DNA from: Faecalimonas sp.
Lineage (GTDB): Bacteria > Bacillota > Clostridia > Lachnospirales > Lachnospiraceae
NCBI GenBank assembly: GCA_020024645.1
Contig: JAHHTN010000035.1
Span: forward strand, 1-18,079
DNA: 18,079 bases
Direction: 5' to 3'
This document shows positions 8,709-16,209 of the stretch, in pieces. The notes under the pieces were generated by a model. It saw nothing but the letters and a program-made list of their open reading frames with translations, was not told the origin of the DNA and ran no database searches. Position 1 is the stretch's first letter. Each line of letters opens with the position of its first letter. A program made the translations under genes and the position numbers.

Positions 8709-9335
8709 TTAAATCATCTGCAAAAAATCAAATACTTTCCCTTCTGATGTATGTAAAAAGTGCATAAGCATATATGCGCACATAATTGATACATTCTCTT
8801 CTTCCAATATTCTTCTTGCCTCTTTTCTATCTGCAAGTACGATTTCTATTTCCTCATTTTCCTCTTGTCCTTCTTTAGAGGGTATACCTTTTGCATATCC
8901 ATATACCGTTCCACAAGACTCATCAGTCATTCCAACCGTAGTAAAAAAAGGTTTTGTAAACATGTTTTTTACATCAATAGGTGTCAAAATCAATCCTGTT
9001 TCTTCCTTGAATTCACGAACACCTGCTGTTTTCAAATCTTCCCCTTCGTCTACTAAACCTGCTGGAAACTCATAAATATAATCATCTATCGGACAACGAT
9101 ATTGCCGAATAAGGACAATTTTTTCACACCTACTATCTTCATCATAATATAAACTATATATAATCACACCATCTGCCTTGTTTTTCTTAGTTGTGATTTT
9201 TAATTCATCAATATTTTTTGCTCGAGACGCTACATAATATGTACTTTTTCTATTCTTTTCACTGTTCATCTCTAACGTATACATATTCAAAAAACGATTA
9301 TCTGTGACTTGATTTATTTTTTCAATTCTCCTCAT
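8709..9335 (-). CDS. NUDIX hydrolase, ADP-ribose pyrophosphatase-like
   Basis: NUDIX enzymes hydrolyse nucleoside diphosphates linked to another group, using Mg2+ held by the NUDIX helix. The 208-residue protein has a perfect GX5EX7REUXEEXGU box from G93 to L115, including E99, R107-E108 and E111-E112. YIYEFPAGLVDEGE around the box resembles ADP-ribose pyrophosphatases, in which EFPAG precedes the box, so ADP-ribose or a similar nucleotide sugar is the best guess. The N-terminal 50 residues are not a recognised domain. The ATG is preceded by GGGGAGG. It lies between tpiA and gpmI, just after the tpiA terminator, so it probably receives read-through transcription. A glycolysis-related role is suggested only by position. 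Confidence 0.85.
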   Translation of the reverse strand: MRRIEKINQVTDNRFLNMYTLEMNSEKNRKSTYYVASRAKNIDELKITTKKNKADGVIIYSLYYDEDSRCEKIVLIRQYRCPIDDYIYEFPAGLVDEGEDLKTAGVREFKEETGLILTPIDVKNMFTKPFFTTVGMTDESCGTVYGYAKGIPSKEGQEENEEIEIVLADRKEARRILEEENVSIMCAYMLMHFLHTSEGKVFDFLQMI

Positions 9336-9360
9336 TCTACAATCCTCCCCTAAAATTCAC

Positions 9361-9391
9361 AAAAAAGGAGCTAGGATTTCTCCTGCTCCTT
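9361..9391 (-). terminator. Intrinsic terminator after tpiA
   Basis: On the minus strand, AAGGAGC-AGGA, loop GAAA, TCCT-A-GCTCCTT: an 11-pair stem with one bulged A, followed directly by a T run. It lies 15 bases after the tpiA stop and 25 bases before the NUDIX start, with the NUDIX ribosome site just downstream, so it probably attenuates rather than isolates the NUDIX gene. Confidence 0.87.
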
Positions 9392-9406
9392 CCTGTTACT
9401 CAGAAA

Positions 9407-10156
9407 CTATTTCCAGTTTACGATTTTTCCAAAATCTGTCTTCAAGGAAGCACCGCCTACAAGTCCCCCATCAATATCTGACTGTGCAAATAATTCAGGA
9501 GCACTGTCTGCGGAAACAGAACCACCATACTGAATACGAATCTCTTCTGCTGTTGCTGAATCATAGATTTCTTCAATACACTGACGAATTGCAGCACAAA
9601 CTTCTTGAGCCTGTTCTGTAGTTGCTACTTTTCCTGTTCCTATTGCCCAAATTGGTTCATAAGCAATTACTGCTGTCTTAGCTTGCTCTGCTGTTACATC
9701 CAAGAAAGCAATCTTAATCTGTTGACGAATAAAATCGATAGTAACACCCTGTTCTCTCTGTGACAATGTTTCACCACAACAAATAATTGGTGTAATACCA
9801 TGCTCAAATGCTTTTTTTACTTTTTTATTTACAGTTTCATCTGTTTCAGCAAAATATTCTCGTCTTTCAGAATGTCCAATAATAACGTATTTTACTCCAA
9901 CATCTGTGAGCATATTTGGAGCAATTTCTCCTGTATATGCTCCACTTTCTTCAAAATACATGTTTTCTGCACCAATACAAATATTTGTGCCTTTTACAGC
10001 TTCAATTGCTGGAATAATACTAATTGCAGGTACACAAAATACAACATCTGCATCTTCTGTTGCAACTAATGGTTTTAATTCATTTAATAAAGTAACTGTT
10101 TCGCTAGGAGTTTTATTCATTTTCCAGTTACCAGCAATAATTTTTCTTCTTGCCAT
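9407..10156 (-). CDS. tpiA: Triosephosphate isomerase
   Basis: Interconverts dihydroxyacetone phosphate and glyceraldehyde 3-phosphate in the cytoplasm. The 249 residues from the chosen start equal the normal family length. Catalytic residues are Lys12 in GNWKMNK, His95 in IIGHSERREYF and Glu167 in AYEPIWAIGTGK; the phosphate-binding GGSV (211-214) and GLVGGASL (231-238) are present. The open frame extends 13 codons further (to 10195). However, the conserved N-terminus begins MARRKIIAGNWKMNK, and GAGGGAG lies 9 bases before this ATG, so the longer form is rejected. Another ATG two codons upstream is only 3 bases from the site. It lies 68 bases after pgk, with no strong terminator between them, and an intrinsic terminator follows it. 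Confidence 0.97.
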   Translation of the reverse strand: MARRKIIAGNWKMNKTPSETVTLLNELKPLVATEDADVVFCVPAISIIPAIEAVKGTNICIGAENMYFEESGAYTGEIAPNMLTDVGVKYVIIGHSERREYFAETDETVNKKVKKAFEHGITPIICCGETLSQREQGVTIDFIRQQIKIAFLDVTAEQAKTAVIAYEPIWAIGTGKVATTEQAQEVCAAIRQCIEEIYDSATAEEIRIQYGGSVSADSAPELFAQSDIDGGLVGGASLKTDFGKIVNWK

Positions 10157-10165
10157 TGTCATTAT

Positions 10166-10172
10166 CTCCCTC
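10166..10172 (-). promoter_or_regulatory. Ribosome binding site deciding the tpiA start
   Basis: GAGGGAG on the minus strand, 9 bases before the ATG at 10156. It lies inside the apparent upstream extension of the frame, showing the extension is untranslated leader. Confidence 0.8.
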
Positions 10173-10224
10173 ATTTTTATATTCTCGAGATACATTCATC
10201 TCTTTAGCATTTACTATATTCAGC

Positions 10225-11418
10225 TTATTTATCGTTTGCTGCTGCTACACCTGGTAACTCTTTTCCTTCAAGGAATTCAAGAGAAGCACCACCACCAGTA
10301 GAAATATGTGTCATTTTATCTCCATATCCCAACTGATTTACTGCTGCAGCAGAATCTCCACCACCGATAATTGTTACAGCATCTGTTTCTGCAAGAGCTT
10401 TTGCAACTGCTTCTGTACCATTTGCAAATTTAGACATTTCAAAGCATCCCATAGGTCCATTCCACACAACTGTTTTTGCATCCTTAACAGCATCAGCGAA
10501 AAGAACTTCTGTTTTTGGTCCGATATCCATACCTTCCCAACCTTCAGGAATTTCTCCGCTATTTACAATCTGTACATTTGCATCGTTAGAGAAATCATCT
10601 CCAATACGATGATCAACAGGAAGAAGTAATTTTACTCCTTTTTCTTCTGCTTTTTTAAGCATATTTAAAGCATATTCCATATAATCATCTTCACAAAGAG
10701 AAAGTCCAATTTTTCCGCCTCTTGCTTTAGAGAATGTATATGCCATACCACCGCCAATGATAAGTGTATCTACCTTATCAAGTAAGTTTTCGATAACTGA
10801 AATTTTGCTTGACACTTTTGCTCCACCTAAAATAGCTACAAATGGTCTTTCTGGATTATTTACTGCATTTCCCAAGAAATCAATTTCTTTTTGCATCAAA
10901 TATCCAACTACTGCTGTATCAACAAATTGAGTTACTCCAACATTTGAACAATGTGCTCTGTGCGCTGTACCAAAAGCATCATTTACAAATACATCACATA
11001 AAGAAGCAAGTTCTTTGCTAAATTCTTCTCCATTTTTTGTTTCTTCCGCTCTATAACGTGTGTTTTCAAGAAGAATAACGTCGCCTTCATTCATTGCAGC
11101 TACTGCTGCTTTTGCATTTTCTCCTACAACAGTTGCATCTGCTGCAAATTTAACTTCCTGTCCTAATAATTCAGATAATCTTACGGCAACAGGTGCTAAA
11201 GATAATTCTGGTTTTGGTTCTCCCTTTGGTTTTCCAAGATGTGAGCAAAGAATAATTTTTCCACCATCTGCAACTAATTTTTTGATTGTAGGAAGTGCTG
11301 CTACAAGACGATTTTCGTCTGTAATTTTCCCATCGATTAAAGGAACATTAAAGTCGCATCTTACAAGGACTCTCTTTCCTTTTACATTAATGTCATCCAC
11401 TGATTTTTTGTTAAGCAT
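10225..11418 (-). CDS. pgk: Phosphoglycerate kinase
   Basis: Transfers phosphate from 1,3-bisphosphoglycerate to ADP, the first ATP-forming step of glycolysis. The 397 residues are full length for bacterial enzymes. The N-terminal substrate domain shows VRCDFNVPL (Asp22, Asn24), Arg37, CSHLGKPKG (58-66) and LLENTRYRAEE (116-126). The C-terminal nucleotide domain shows ILGGAKVSSKI (196-206) and IIGGGDSAAAV (350-360). The start has GGAGG 8 bases upstream. It lies 86 bases after gapA, separated by a G-C-rich hairpin at 11446-11479, and leads into tpiA. This is the common gap-pgk-tpi order of Firmicutes, without the CggR repressor gene often found ahead of gap in Bacillus. Confidence 0.98.
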   Translation of the reverse strand: MLNKKSVDDINVKGKRVLVRCDFNVPLIDGKITDENRLVAALPTIKKLVADGGKIILCSHLGKPKGEPKPELSLAPVAVRLSELLGQEVKFAADATVVGENAKAAVAAMNEGDVILLENTRYRAEETKNGEEFSKELASLCDVFVNDAFGTAHRAHCSNVGVTQFVDTAVVGYLMQKEIDFLGNAVNNPERPFVAILGGAKVSSKISVIENLLDKVDTLIIGGGMAYTFSKARGGKIGLSLCEDDYMEYALNMLKKAEEKGVKLLLPVDHRIGDDFSNDANVQIVNSGEIPEGWEGMDIGPKTEVLFADAVKDAKTVVWNGPMGCFEMSKFANGTEAVAKALAETDAVTIIGGGDSAAAVNQLGYGDKMTHISTGGGASLEFLEGKELPGVAAANDK

Positions 11419-11445
11419 AGATTTTGCCTCCTTATTTGTATAAAT

Positions 11446-11479
11446 AAAGGGACCCAGTCCTATAAGACCGGACCCCTTT
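11446..11479 (-). terminator. gapA-pgk intercistronic hairpin (attenuator or mRNA-processing element)
   Basis: Arms 11446-11459 and 11466-11479 form 14 pairs around a 6-base loop in minus-strand RNA, three of them G-U. The plus-strand version would have three A-C mismatches, so the structure appears fitted to the gapA transcript. Only a broken T-rich tail follows (TTTATTTAT), and the pgk ribosome site begins soon after. Partial termination or 3'-end protection of gapA mRNA are both plausible. Confidence 0.65.
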
Positions 11480-11504
11480 TGGAATCTTTATCTCTAATTT
11501 AAGA

Positions 11505-12518
11505 TTAAGCTAATTCAGAGAAGTATTTGATTGTTCTTACCATCTGGCTTGTGTAAGAATTTTCGTTGTCATACCAAGATACAACCTGAACTTCTGTTGT
11601 TCCGTTGTCTAATGGAAGAGCCATTGTCTGTGTAGCATCAAATAAAGAACCATATCTCATTCCTACGATATCGCTTGATACGATTTCGTCTTCATTATAT
11701 CCGTATGATTCATTTGCTGCAGCTTTCATTGCAGCATTGATTTCTTCAACTGTTACATTTCCTTCAACAACTGCTGTTAAGATTGTTGTAGAACCTGTTG
11801 GAGTTGGAACACGCTGTGCTGATCCGATTAATTTTCCATTTAATTCTGGAATAACTAGTCCGATAGCTTTTGCTGCACCTGTGCTATTTGGCACGATATT
11901 AACTGCTGCTGCACGAGAACGTCTTAAATCACCTTTTCTCTGTGGTCCGTCAAGTGTCATCTGATCACCTGTGTATGCATGAATTGTACACATAATTCCA
12001 GATTTGATTGTTGCTAATTTGTTTAATGCATCAGCCATTGGTGCTAAGCAGTTTGTTGTACAAGATGCTGCAGAAATAACTGTATCTTCTGGTTTTAATG
12101 TGTCATGGTTTACATTGTAAACGATTGTTGGAAGATCATTTCCTGCTGGAGCAGAGATAACAACTTTTCTTGCACCTGCTTTAATGTGTGCTTCTGCTTT
12201 ATCTTTTGATGTATAGAATCCTGTACACTCTAATACAACATCAACACCAATTTCTCCCCAAGGAAGTTCTTCAGCGTTTGCTTTTGCATAAATTTTGATT
12301 TCTTTTCCATCTACTGTAATTGAATCTTCTCCTGCTGTTACTTTATCTGCTAAAGCATATTTTCCCTGAGATGAATCGTATTTTAATAAGTGAGCTAACA
12401 TTTTTGGAGATGTTAAGTCGTTGATTGCAACTACTTCATATCCTTCTGCTCCGAACATTTGTCTGAATGCAAGACGTCCAATACGTCCAAATCCATTAAT
12501 CGCTACTTTTACTGCCAT
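11505..12518 (-). CDS. gapA: Glyceraldehyde-3-phosphate dehydrogenase, NAD-dependent
   Basis: Oxidises and phosphorylates glyceraldehyde 3-phosphate to 1,3-bisphosphoglycerate with NAD+. The 337 residues are full length. The Rossmann start VAINGFGRIGR (5-15) and Asp34 in AINDL indicate NAD rather than NADP preference. The catalytic cysteine is Cys153 in SAASCTTNC and its partner is His180. HAYTGDQ and the RAAAVNIVPNSTGAAKA segment (202-218) are conserved, as is the C-terminal SWYDNENSYTSQMV. The ATG follows AGGAGG at 8 bases. It is the first gene of the gapA-pgk-tpiA unit, with its own promoter and a leader of about 90 bases containing a hairpin and a small inverted repeat. The hairpin after it may allow a higher gapA mRNA level than pgk. 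Confidence 0.98.
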   Translation of the reverse strand: MAVKVAINGFGRIGRLAFRQMFGAEGYEVVAINDLTSPKMLAHLLKYDSSQGKYALADKVTAGEDSITVDGKEIKIYAKANAEELPWGEIGVDVVLECTGFYTSKDKAEAHIKAGARKVVISAPAGNDLPTIVYNVNHDTLKPEDTVISAASCTTNCLAPMADALNKLATIKSGIMCTIHAYTGDQMTLDGPQRKGDLRRSRAAAVNIVPNSTGAAKAIGLVIPELNGKLIGSAQRVPTPTGSTTILTAVVEGNVTVEEINAAMKAAANESYGYNEDEIVSSDIVGMRYGSLFDATQTMALPLDNGTTEVQVVSWYDNENSYTSQMVRTIKYFSELA

Positions 12519-12551
12519 GATTAATTCCTCCTAAAGTTTAATTATAAAATC

Positions 12552-12564
12552 ACTGTTCAACAGT
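12552..12564 (-). promoter_or_regulatory. Small inverted repeat in the gapA leader
   Basis: ACTGTT-N-AACAGT, a perfect 13-base inverted repeat between the gapA promoter and its ribosome site. It could be an operator or a small leader hairpin. I do not recognise the regulator. Confidence 0.35.
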
Positions 12565-12574
12565 ATATATGTGA

Positions 12575-12600
12575 GATTCTTTTTTCTTTGTTAAAGAATC
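12575..12600 (-). promoter_or_regulatory. Hairpin near the 5' end of the gapA mRNA
   Basis: GATTCTTT and AAAGAATC (8 perfect pairs) around a 10-base A-rich loop, within about 10 bases of the predicted transcript start. It may stabilise the 5' end of the mRNA. No T run follows, so it is not a terminator. Confidence 0.45.
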
Positions 12601-12614
12601 ATCAACCTTTTAAC

Positions 12615-12643
12615 ATTGTACTAAATTCAAAACAAAATTTCAA
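12615..12643 (-). promoter_or_regulatory. Promoter of gapA-pgk-tpiA
   Basis: Minus-strand TTGAAA (12643-12638), a 17-base spacer and TACAAT (12620-12615), each 5/6 to consensus. It begins 16 bases after the end of the upstream PHP gene. Confidence 0.72.
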
Positions 12644-12658
12644 GGTTATTTTGTATTT

Positions 12659-13453
12659 TTATCCAACTTGTATAAAAATTGGTTTTCTCCCTTTAAATTC
12701 TGTATAATATTTAAAACCACACCATGCCAAAATTTCTTTCATTCTATCAAATTGATATGCAATATATTGTGGTTCATGAGCATCTGAACCAATAGTAATA
12801 ATTTCACCACCCAATTCTTTATATCTTTTTAAAATTTGCGGATGAGGGTGGGCAAATGTCAGTCCATATTTAAGTCCTGCTGTATTTAATTCTATTCCTT
12901 TTCCCTGTGAAATCAAAGAATATAATATTTGATCTATTACATCCTTATATTCTTGATAAGAATAAGGTTCTTCCTTTCCATATCGGACAACATAATCCAT
13001 ATGCCCAAGAACATCAAAATCCATATTCTGTTCTACACATTCAAGAATCTGTTCAAATCCTCTTTGATAAATTTTCTTAGTTGTACCCAAATTTTCCACT
13101 TGAAAATGTGGATCTTTTCCGTCAATCAAATGAACCGAACCAATAATAAAATCAAATGTATATTGACTCACATAATCCTTGATAAACATTTTCAAATCAG
13201 GTTGCAAACCCATTTCAACACCTATTCGCACATCAATTTCTGAAGAATATTTTTCTTGCAGTTCTTTCATAACTGAAAAATACTGCTCTGGACAAAAAAC
13301 GAATTGTGTCCCTTCTTCACTATAATCTTTATCCATATGATCGGTAATACATATTCTTCTCAATCCTTTACGTATTGCTTCTTCAATCATCGCTTGAGGT
13401 GATGTAAAAGCATCTGTAGAAAAATTAGTATGCATATGAAAATCTGACTGCAT
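12659..13453 (-). CDS. PHP-domain phosphatase, HisK-type histidinol-phosphatase-like
   Basis: PHP-domain proteins are metal-dependent phosphoesterases. The closest recognisable subgroup by length (264 residues) and motif layout is the HisK-type histidinol phosphatase (histidinol phosphate to histidinol). Metal-ligand motifs are FHMHTNFS (His6, His8), ITDH (Asp38, His39), GVEMG (Glu80), GSVH (His108), GHMD (His151) and GSDAH (Asp224, His226), so all expected sites are kept. No other histidine biosynthesis gene is nearby, so the substrate is uncertain. The ATG is 2 bases after the mnmA stop, and its AGGAG ribosome site lies inside the last mnmA codons, so the two are translationally coupled. 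It is the last gene of the isc-mnmA operon, with no terminator visible after it. Confidence 0.87.
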   Translation of the reverse strand: MQSDFHMHTNFSTDAFTSPQAMIEEAIRKGLRRICITDHMDKDYSEEGTQFVFCPEQYFSVMKELQEKYSSEIDVRIGVEMGLQPDLKMFIKDYVSQYTFDFIIGSVHLIDGKDPHFQVENLGTTKKIYQRGFEQILECVEQNMDFDVLGHMDYVVRYGKEEPYSYQEYKDVIDQILYSLISQGKGIELNTAGLKYGLTFAHPHPQILKRYKELGGEIITIGSDAHEPQYIAYQFDRMKEILAWCGFKYYTEFKGRKPIFIQVG

Positions 13454-13455
13454 TT

Positions 13456-14538
13456 TTAAACTCCTATAATTGTTCCACCACCAACTACATAATCATCATC
13501 ATAAAAAACAACAGCCTGCCCTGGTGTAATAGCACGTTGCGCCTCATCAAATGTACACAAAATTTCGTCTTTAGCCGTTTTTCTGATTGTACACCATGCT
13601 CCTTTATGATTGTAACGAATTTTTGCAAACACTCGCATTTCGTCTTCCAAATCTAAAACAGACATAAAGTTCAACTGATTTGCACGTAATGTATATGACA
13701 TAGAATCTTCATTTGAGCCAATAACAATTTCATTTGTTTCTGGACAGATTTCCAATACAAATGCTGGATATCCTAACGATAATCCAAGTCCCTTTCTCTG
13801 CCCAACCGTATAATGAATAAGTCCCTTGTGCTTTCCGAGAACATTTCCATTCATATCAACAAAATTTCCTGCTTCTATTTTTTCACCAGTTGTTTCTTCG
13901 ATAAACGACGCATAATCGCCATCTGGTACAAAGCAAATATCTTGACTATCTGGTTTATTCGCTACCTGCAATTGAATTTTTTCAGCAATCTGACGCACTT
14001 CATCTTTTGTATATTCCCCTACTGGCATCAATGTGTGAGACAACTGATCCTGTGTTAAATTATACAAAGCATATGTTTGGTCTTTTGCCAATGTTGCAGA
14101 ACGTTTTAATGTATATCGTCCATTTTCTAATTGAACAATTCTTGCATAGTGTCCTGTGGCAATATAATCTGCTCCAATATCCATACTTCTTTTCAAAAGA
14201 GACTCCCATTTCACATAACGATTACAGGCAATACACGGATTGGGTGTTCTTCCACGTTTATATTCATCAACAAAGTAATCAATAACTTCCTGTTTAAATT
14301 CTTTTTTAAAATTCATCACATAATAAGGAATTCCTAAATCATTTGCCACTCTACGTGCATCATCTACCGCACTAAGCCCACAACATCCACCATTTTCTTC
14401 CTGAATAGCCCTATCTTCATCTTGCCATATCTGCATTGTGACACCGATCACATCGTACCCCTGCTCTTTCAATAAATAAGCAGCAACCGATGAATCTACG
14501 CCTCCTGATAATCCAACAACTACCTTTTTCGTTTCCAT
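13456..14538 (-). CDS. mnmA: tRNA-specific 2-thiouridylase MnmA
   Basis: Uses ATP to adenylate U34 of Lys, Glu and Gln tRNAs and replaces the oxygen at C2 with sulfur derived from a cysteine desulfurase. The 360 residues are normal length. The PP-loop is LSGGVDSS (10-17). The catalytic cysteines are Cys102 in NPCIACN and Cys202 in SQDICFVP. GHYARI (129-134) and the SATLAKDQTYALY segment (147-159) contact tRNA and ATP in the family, and a beta-barrel C-terminal region is present. It begins 12 bases after iscU, in a gap holding its AAGGAG site. Position directly behind iscS and iscU suggests that this IscS supplies its sulfur. A two-base gap leads to the PHP gene. Confidence 0.97.
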   Translation of the reverse strand: METKKVVVGLSGGVDSSVAAYLLKEQGYDVIGVTMQIWQDEDRAIQEENGGCCGLSAVDDARRVANDLGIPYYVMNFKKEFKQEVIDYFVDEYKRGRTPNPCIACNRYVKWESLLKRSMDIGADYIATGHYARIVQLENGRYTLKRSATLAKDQTYALYNLTQDQLSHTLMPVGEYTKDEVRQIAEKIQLQVANKPDSQDICFVPDGDYASFIEETTGEKIEAGNFVDMNGNVLGKHKGLIHYTVGQRKGLGLSLGYPAFVLEICPETNEIVIGSNEDSMSYTLRANQLNFMSVLDLEDEMRVFAKIRYNHKGAWCTIRKTAKDEILCTFDEAQRAITPGQAVVFYDDDYVVGGGTIIGV

Positions 14539-14550
14539 TATAGCTCCTTA

Positions 14551-14991
14551 TTAATATTCTTCTTCCTCTTCTTCGTCTTCATGAATATCTGATTTTGGTT
14601 TTTCTAACCCTTCAATTTTAATTCCATGTTTTTCTGCATAGTCCCAAAGCGCTGCATGAATAGCCTCTTCTGCCAATAATGAACAATGTACTTTCACTGG
14701 TGGAAGTCCATCAAGCGCTTCCATAACCGCCTTATTTGTTACTTTTAAAGCTTCATAAATTGTTTTTCCTTTTACTAACTCTGTAGCCATACTACTTGTT
14801 GCAACAGCAGCTCCACATCCAAATGTTTTAAATTTAACATCTTGTATAACTTGATTTTCATCAATGTCCAAATACATTCTCATAATGTCTCCACATTTTG
14901 CGTTACCTACTGTTCCCACTCCACTTGCACCTTCGATTTCTCCTACATTTCTTGGATTTTGAAAATGATCCATTACTTTTTCTGTATACAT
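14551..14991 (-). CDS. iscU: Iron-sulfur cluster scaffold protein IscU/NifU-like
   Basis: Receives sulfur from the cysteine desulfurase and iron to build a transient Fe-S cluster for transfer to apoproteins. The 146-residue protein is the single IscU/NifU N-terminal domain, without the NifU ferredoxin or Nfu domains. The three cluster cysteines are Cys33 in NAKCGD, Cys59 in FGCGAA and Cys103 in VHCSLLAEEAI. Asp35 follows the first Cys, as in IscU. A C-terminal extension from about residue 128 ends in an unusually acidic tail, DEEEEEEY, unlike typical IscU. The ribosome site is a modest AAGGAAAT. It lies 17 bases after iscS. This is a NifU/IscU-type gene, not SufU, since the SufU insertion is missing. 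Confidence 0.95.
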   Translation of the reverse strand: MYTEKVMDHFQNPRNVGEIEGASGVGTVGNAKCGDIMRMYLDIDENQVIQDVKFKTFGCGAAVATSSMATELVKGKTIYEALKVTNKAVMEALDGLPPVKVHCSLLAEEAIHAALWDYAEKHGIKIEGLEKPKSDIHEDEEEEEEY

Positions 14992-15008
14992 ATTTATTTC
15001 CTTCTTTC

Positions 15009-16193
15009 TTATTTATTATGTTTTTTTGCAAAATCTTCATATAGTGGTGACATACTTCTCAATTTATTTACAATTTCTTTTAAGTTATCAACCACATAAT
15101 CAATATCATCTTTTGTTGTTTCTTCACCTAAAGTCATGCGTACGGATCCGTGTGCAATTTCATGCGGTAAACCAATGGCCAACAAAACATGAGACGGATC
15201 AAGAGATCCTGATGTACAAGCAGAACCACTTGATGCACAAATCCCTTTCATGTCTAACATAATTAATAATGATTCTCCTTCAATAAAACGAAAGCTAAAG
15301 TTTACGTTATTAGGAAGTCTTTTTTTTACATCTCCGTTCAATTTTGCATACGGAATTTCCGACGAAATTCTCTCAATCATATAATCTCTTAATTTTCTTT
15401 CTTTACCAGTGCGTTCTTTCATTGTATCTGCTGCACGCTTTACAGCTGTTCCGAACCCTACTATTCCAGGAACGTTTTCTGTTCCTGCACGACGTTTTCT
15501 TTCTTGTGCACCACCGTGTACAAAAGAACGAATTTTCACTCCTTTTCTAATATAAAGAAAACCAATTCCTTTTGGCCCATTCAGTTTATGTCCACTAGCA
15601 CTTAACATATCAATATGACATTCATCTACATTAATAGGAACTTGTCCGAATGCTTGTACTGCATCAGTATGGAAAAGAATCCCATTTTCTTTTGCAATCG
15701 ACCCTATTTCTTTTATCGGCTGAATTGTTCCAATTTCATTATTAGCAAACATAATAGAAATCAAAACTGTTGTTGGTCGAATTGCTTTTTTTAATTCATC
15801 TAATTTTACAATACCATTTTCATCTACATCTAAGTAAGTAACTTCAAAGCCTTGTCTTTCCAAGTATTCTGCTGTATGCAAGACTGCATGATGTTCAATT
15901 TTTGTTGTAATAATATGGTTGCCTTTATTTTTGTAAGCTTCCATTGTCGCTTTTAACGCCCAGTTATCTGCTTCCGAACCACCTGCAGTAAAATAAATTT
16001 CATTTGCCTCCGCCCCAAGTACATTTGCCATAATTTCACGTTGCTTTGCAATCACATCTTTATTTTTAGAGGCAAAGCTATAAACACTTGATGGATTTCC
16101 ATAATTTTCCGTAAAATATGGAAGCATCGCCTCTACAACTTCGGGTGCTGTTTTTGTTGTTGCTGCATTATCTAAATAAATAAATCTTTCCAT
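15009..16193 (-). CDS. iscS: Cysteine desulfurase IscS/NifS
   Basis: A PLP enzyme that converts cysteine to alanine and carries the sulfur as a persulfide for Fe-S assembly and tRNA thiolation. The 394 residues from this start match the family. FIYLDNAATTKTAPEV (4-19) is the conserved N-terminus. Also visible are His101 in IEHHAV, Asp177 and Gln180 in HTDAVQ, Lys203 (PLP Schiff base) in SASGHKLNG, and Cys326 (persulfide) in SSGSACTSG. The open frame runs 14 codons further to an ATG at 16235 that overlaps the end of iscR. But GGGAGG lies 8 bases before this ATG and the conserved N-terminus begins MERFIYLDNAA, so the shorter form is chosen. There are 16 bases between iscR and iscS. Confidence 0.96.
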   Translation of the reverse strand: MERFIYLDNAATTKTAPEVVEAMLPYFTENYGNPSSVYSFASKNKDVIAKQREIMANVLGAEANEIYFTAGGSEADNWALKATMEAYKNKGNHIITTKIEHHAVLHTAEYLERQGFEVTYLDVDENGIVKLDELKKAIRPTTVLISIMFANNEIGTIQPIKEIGSIAKENGILFHTDAVQAFGQVPINVDECHIDMLSASGHKLNGPKGIGFLYIRKGVKIRSFVHGGAQERKRRAGTENVPGIVGFGTAVKRAADTMKERTGKERKLRDYMIERISSEIPYAKLNGDVKKRLPNNVNFSFRFIEGESLLIMLDMKGICASSGSACTSGSLDPSHVLLAIGLPHEIAHGSVRMTLGEETTKDDIDYVVDNLKEIVNKLRSMSPLYEDFAKKHNK

Positions 16194-16201
16194 TTTTCTA
16201 A

Positions 16202-16207
16202 CCTCCC
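16202..16207 (-). promoter_or_regulatory. Ribosome binding site deciding the iscS start
   Basis: GGGAGG on the minus strand, 8 bases before the ATG at 16193 and just past the iscR stop codon. It lies inside the apparent upstream extension of the iscS frame. Confidence 0.82.
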
Positions 16208-16209
16208 AT

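Noticed and set aside
10157..10195. Thirteen-codon N-terminal extension of triosephosphate isomerase
   Set aside because: The extension contains the GAGGGAG ribosome site, and the family N-terminus begins at the downstream ATG.
9906..10301. 131-codon plus-strand open frame
   Set aside because: Lies antisense to tpiA and the end of pgk, with no family resemblance and low-complexity composition; it is a shadow of the real genes.
11060..11443. 127-codon plus-strand open frame
   Set aside because: Antisense to the conserved 5' half of pgk; reflects the codon composition of pgk, with no recognisable domain.
12585..12618. Possible Rex (NADH-sensing) site in the gapA leader from TGTTAA and TTAACA half-sites
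   Set aside because: The half-sites are separated by about 15 bases rather than the close spacing expected of a Rex site, in an AT-rich region where such words arise by chance.
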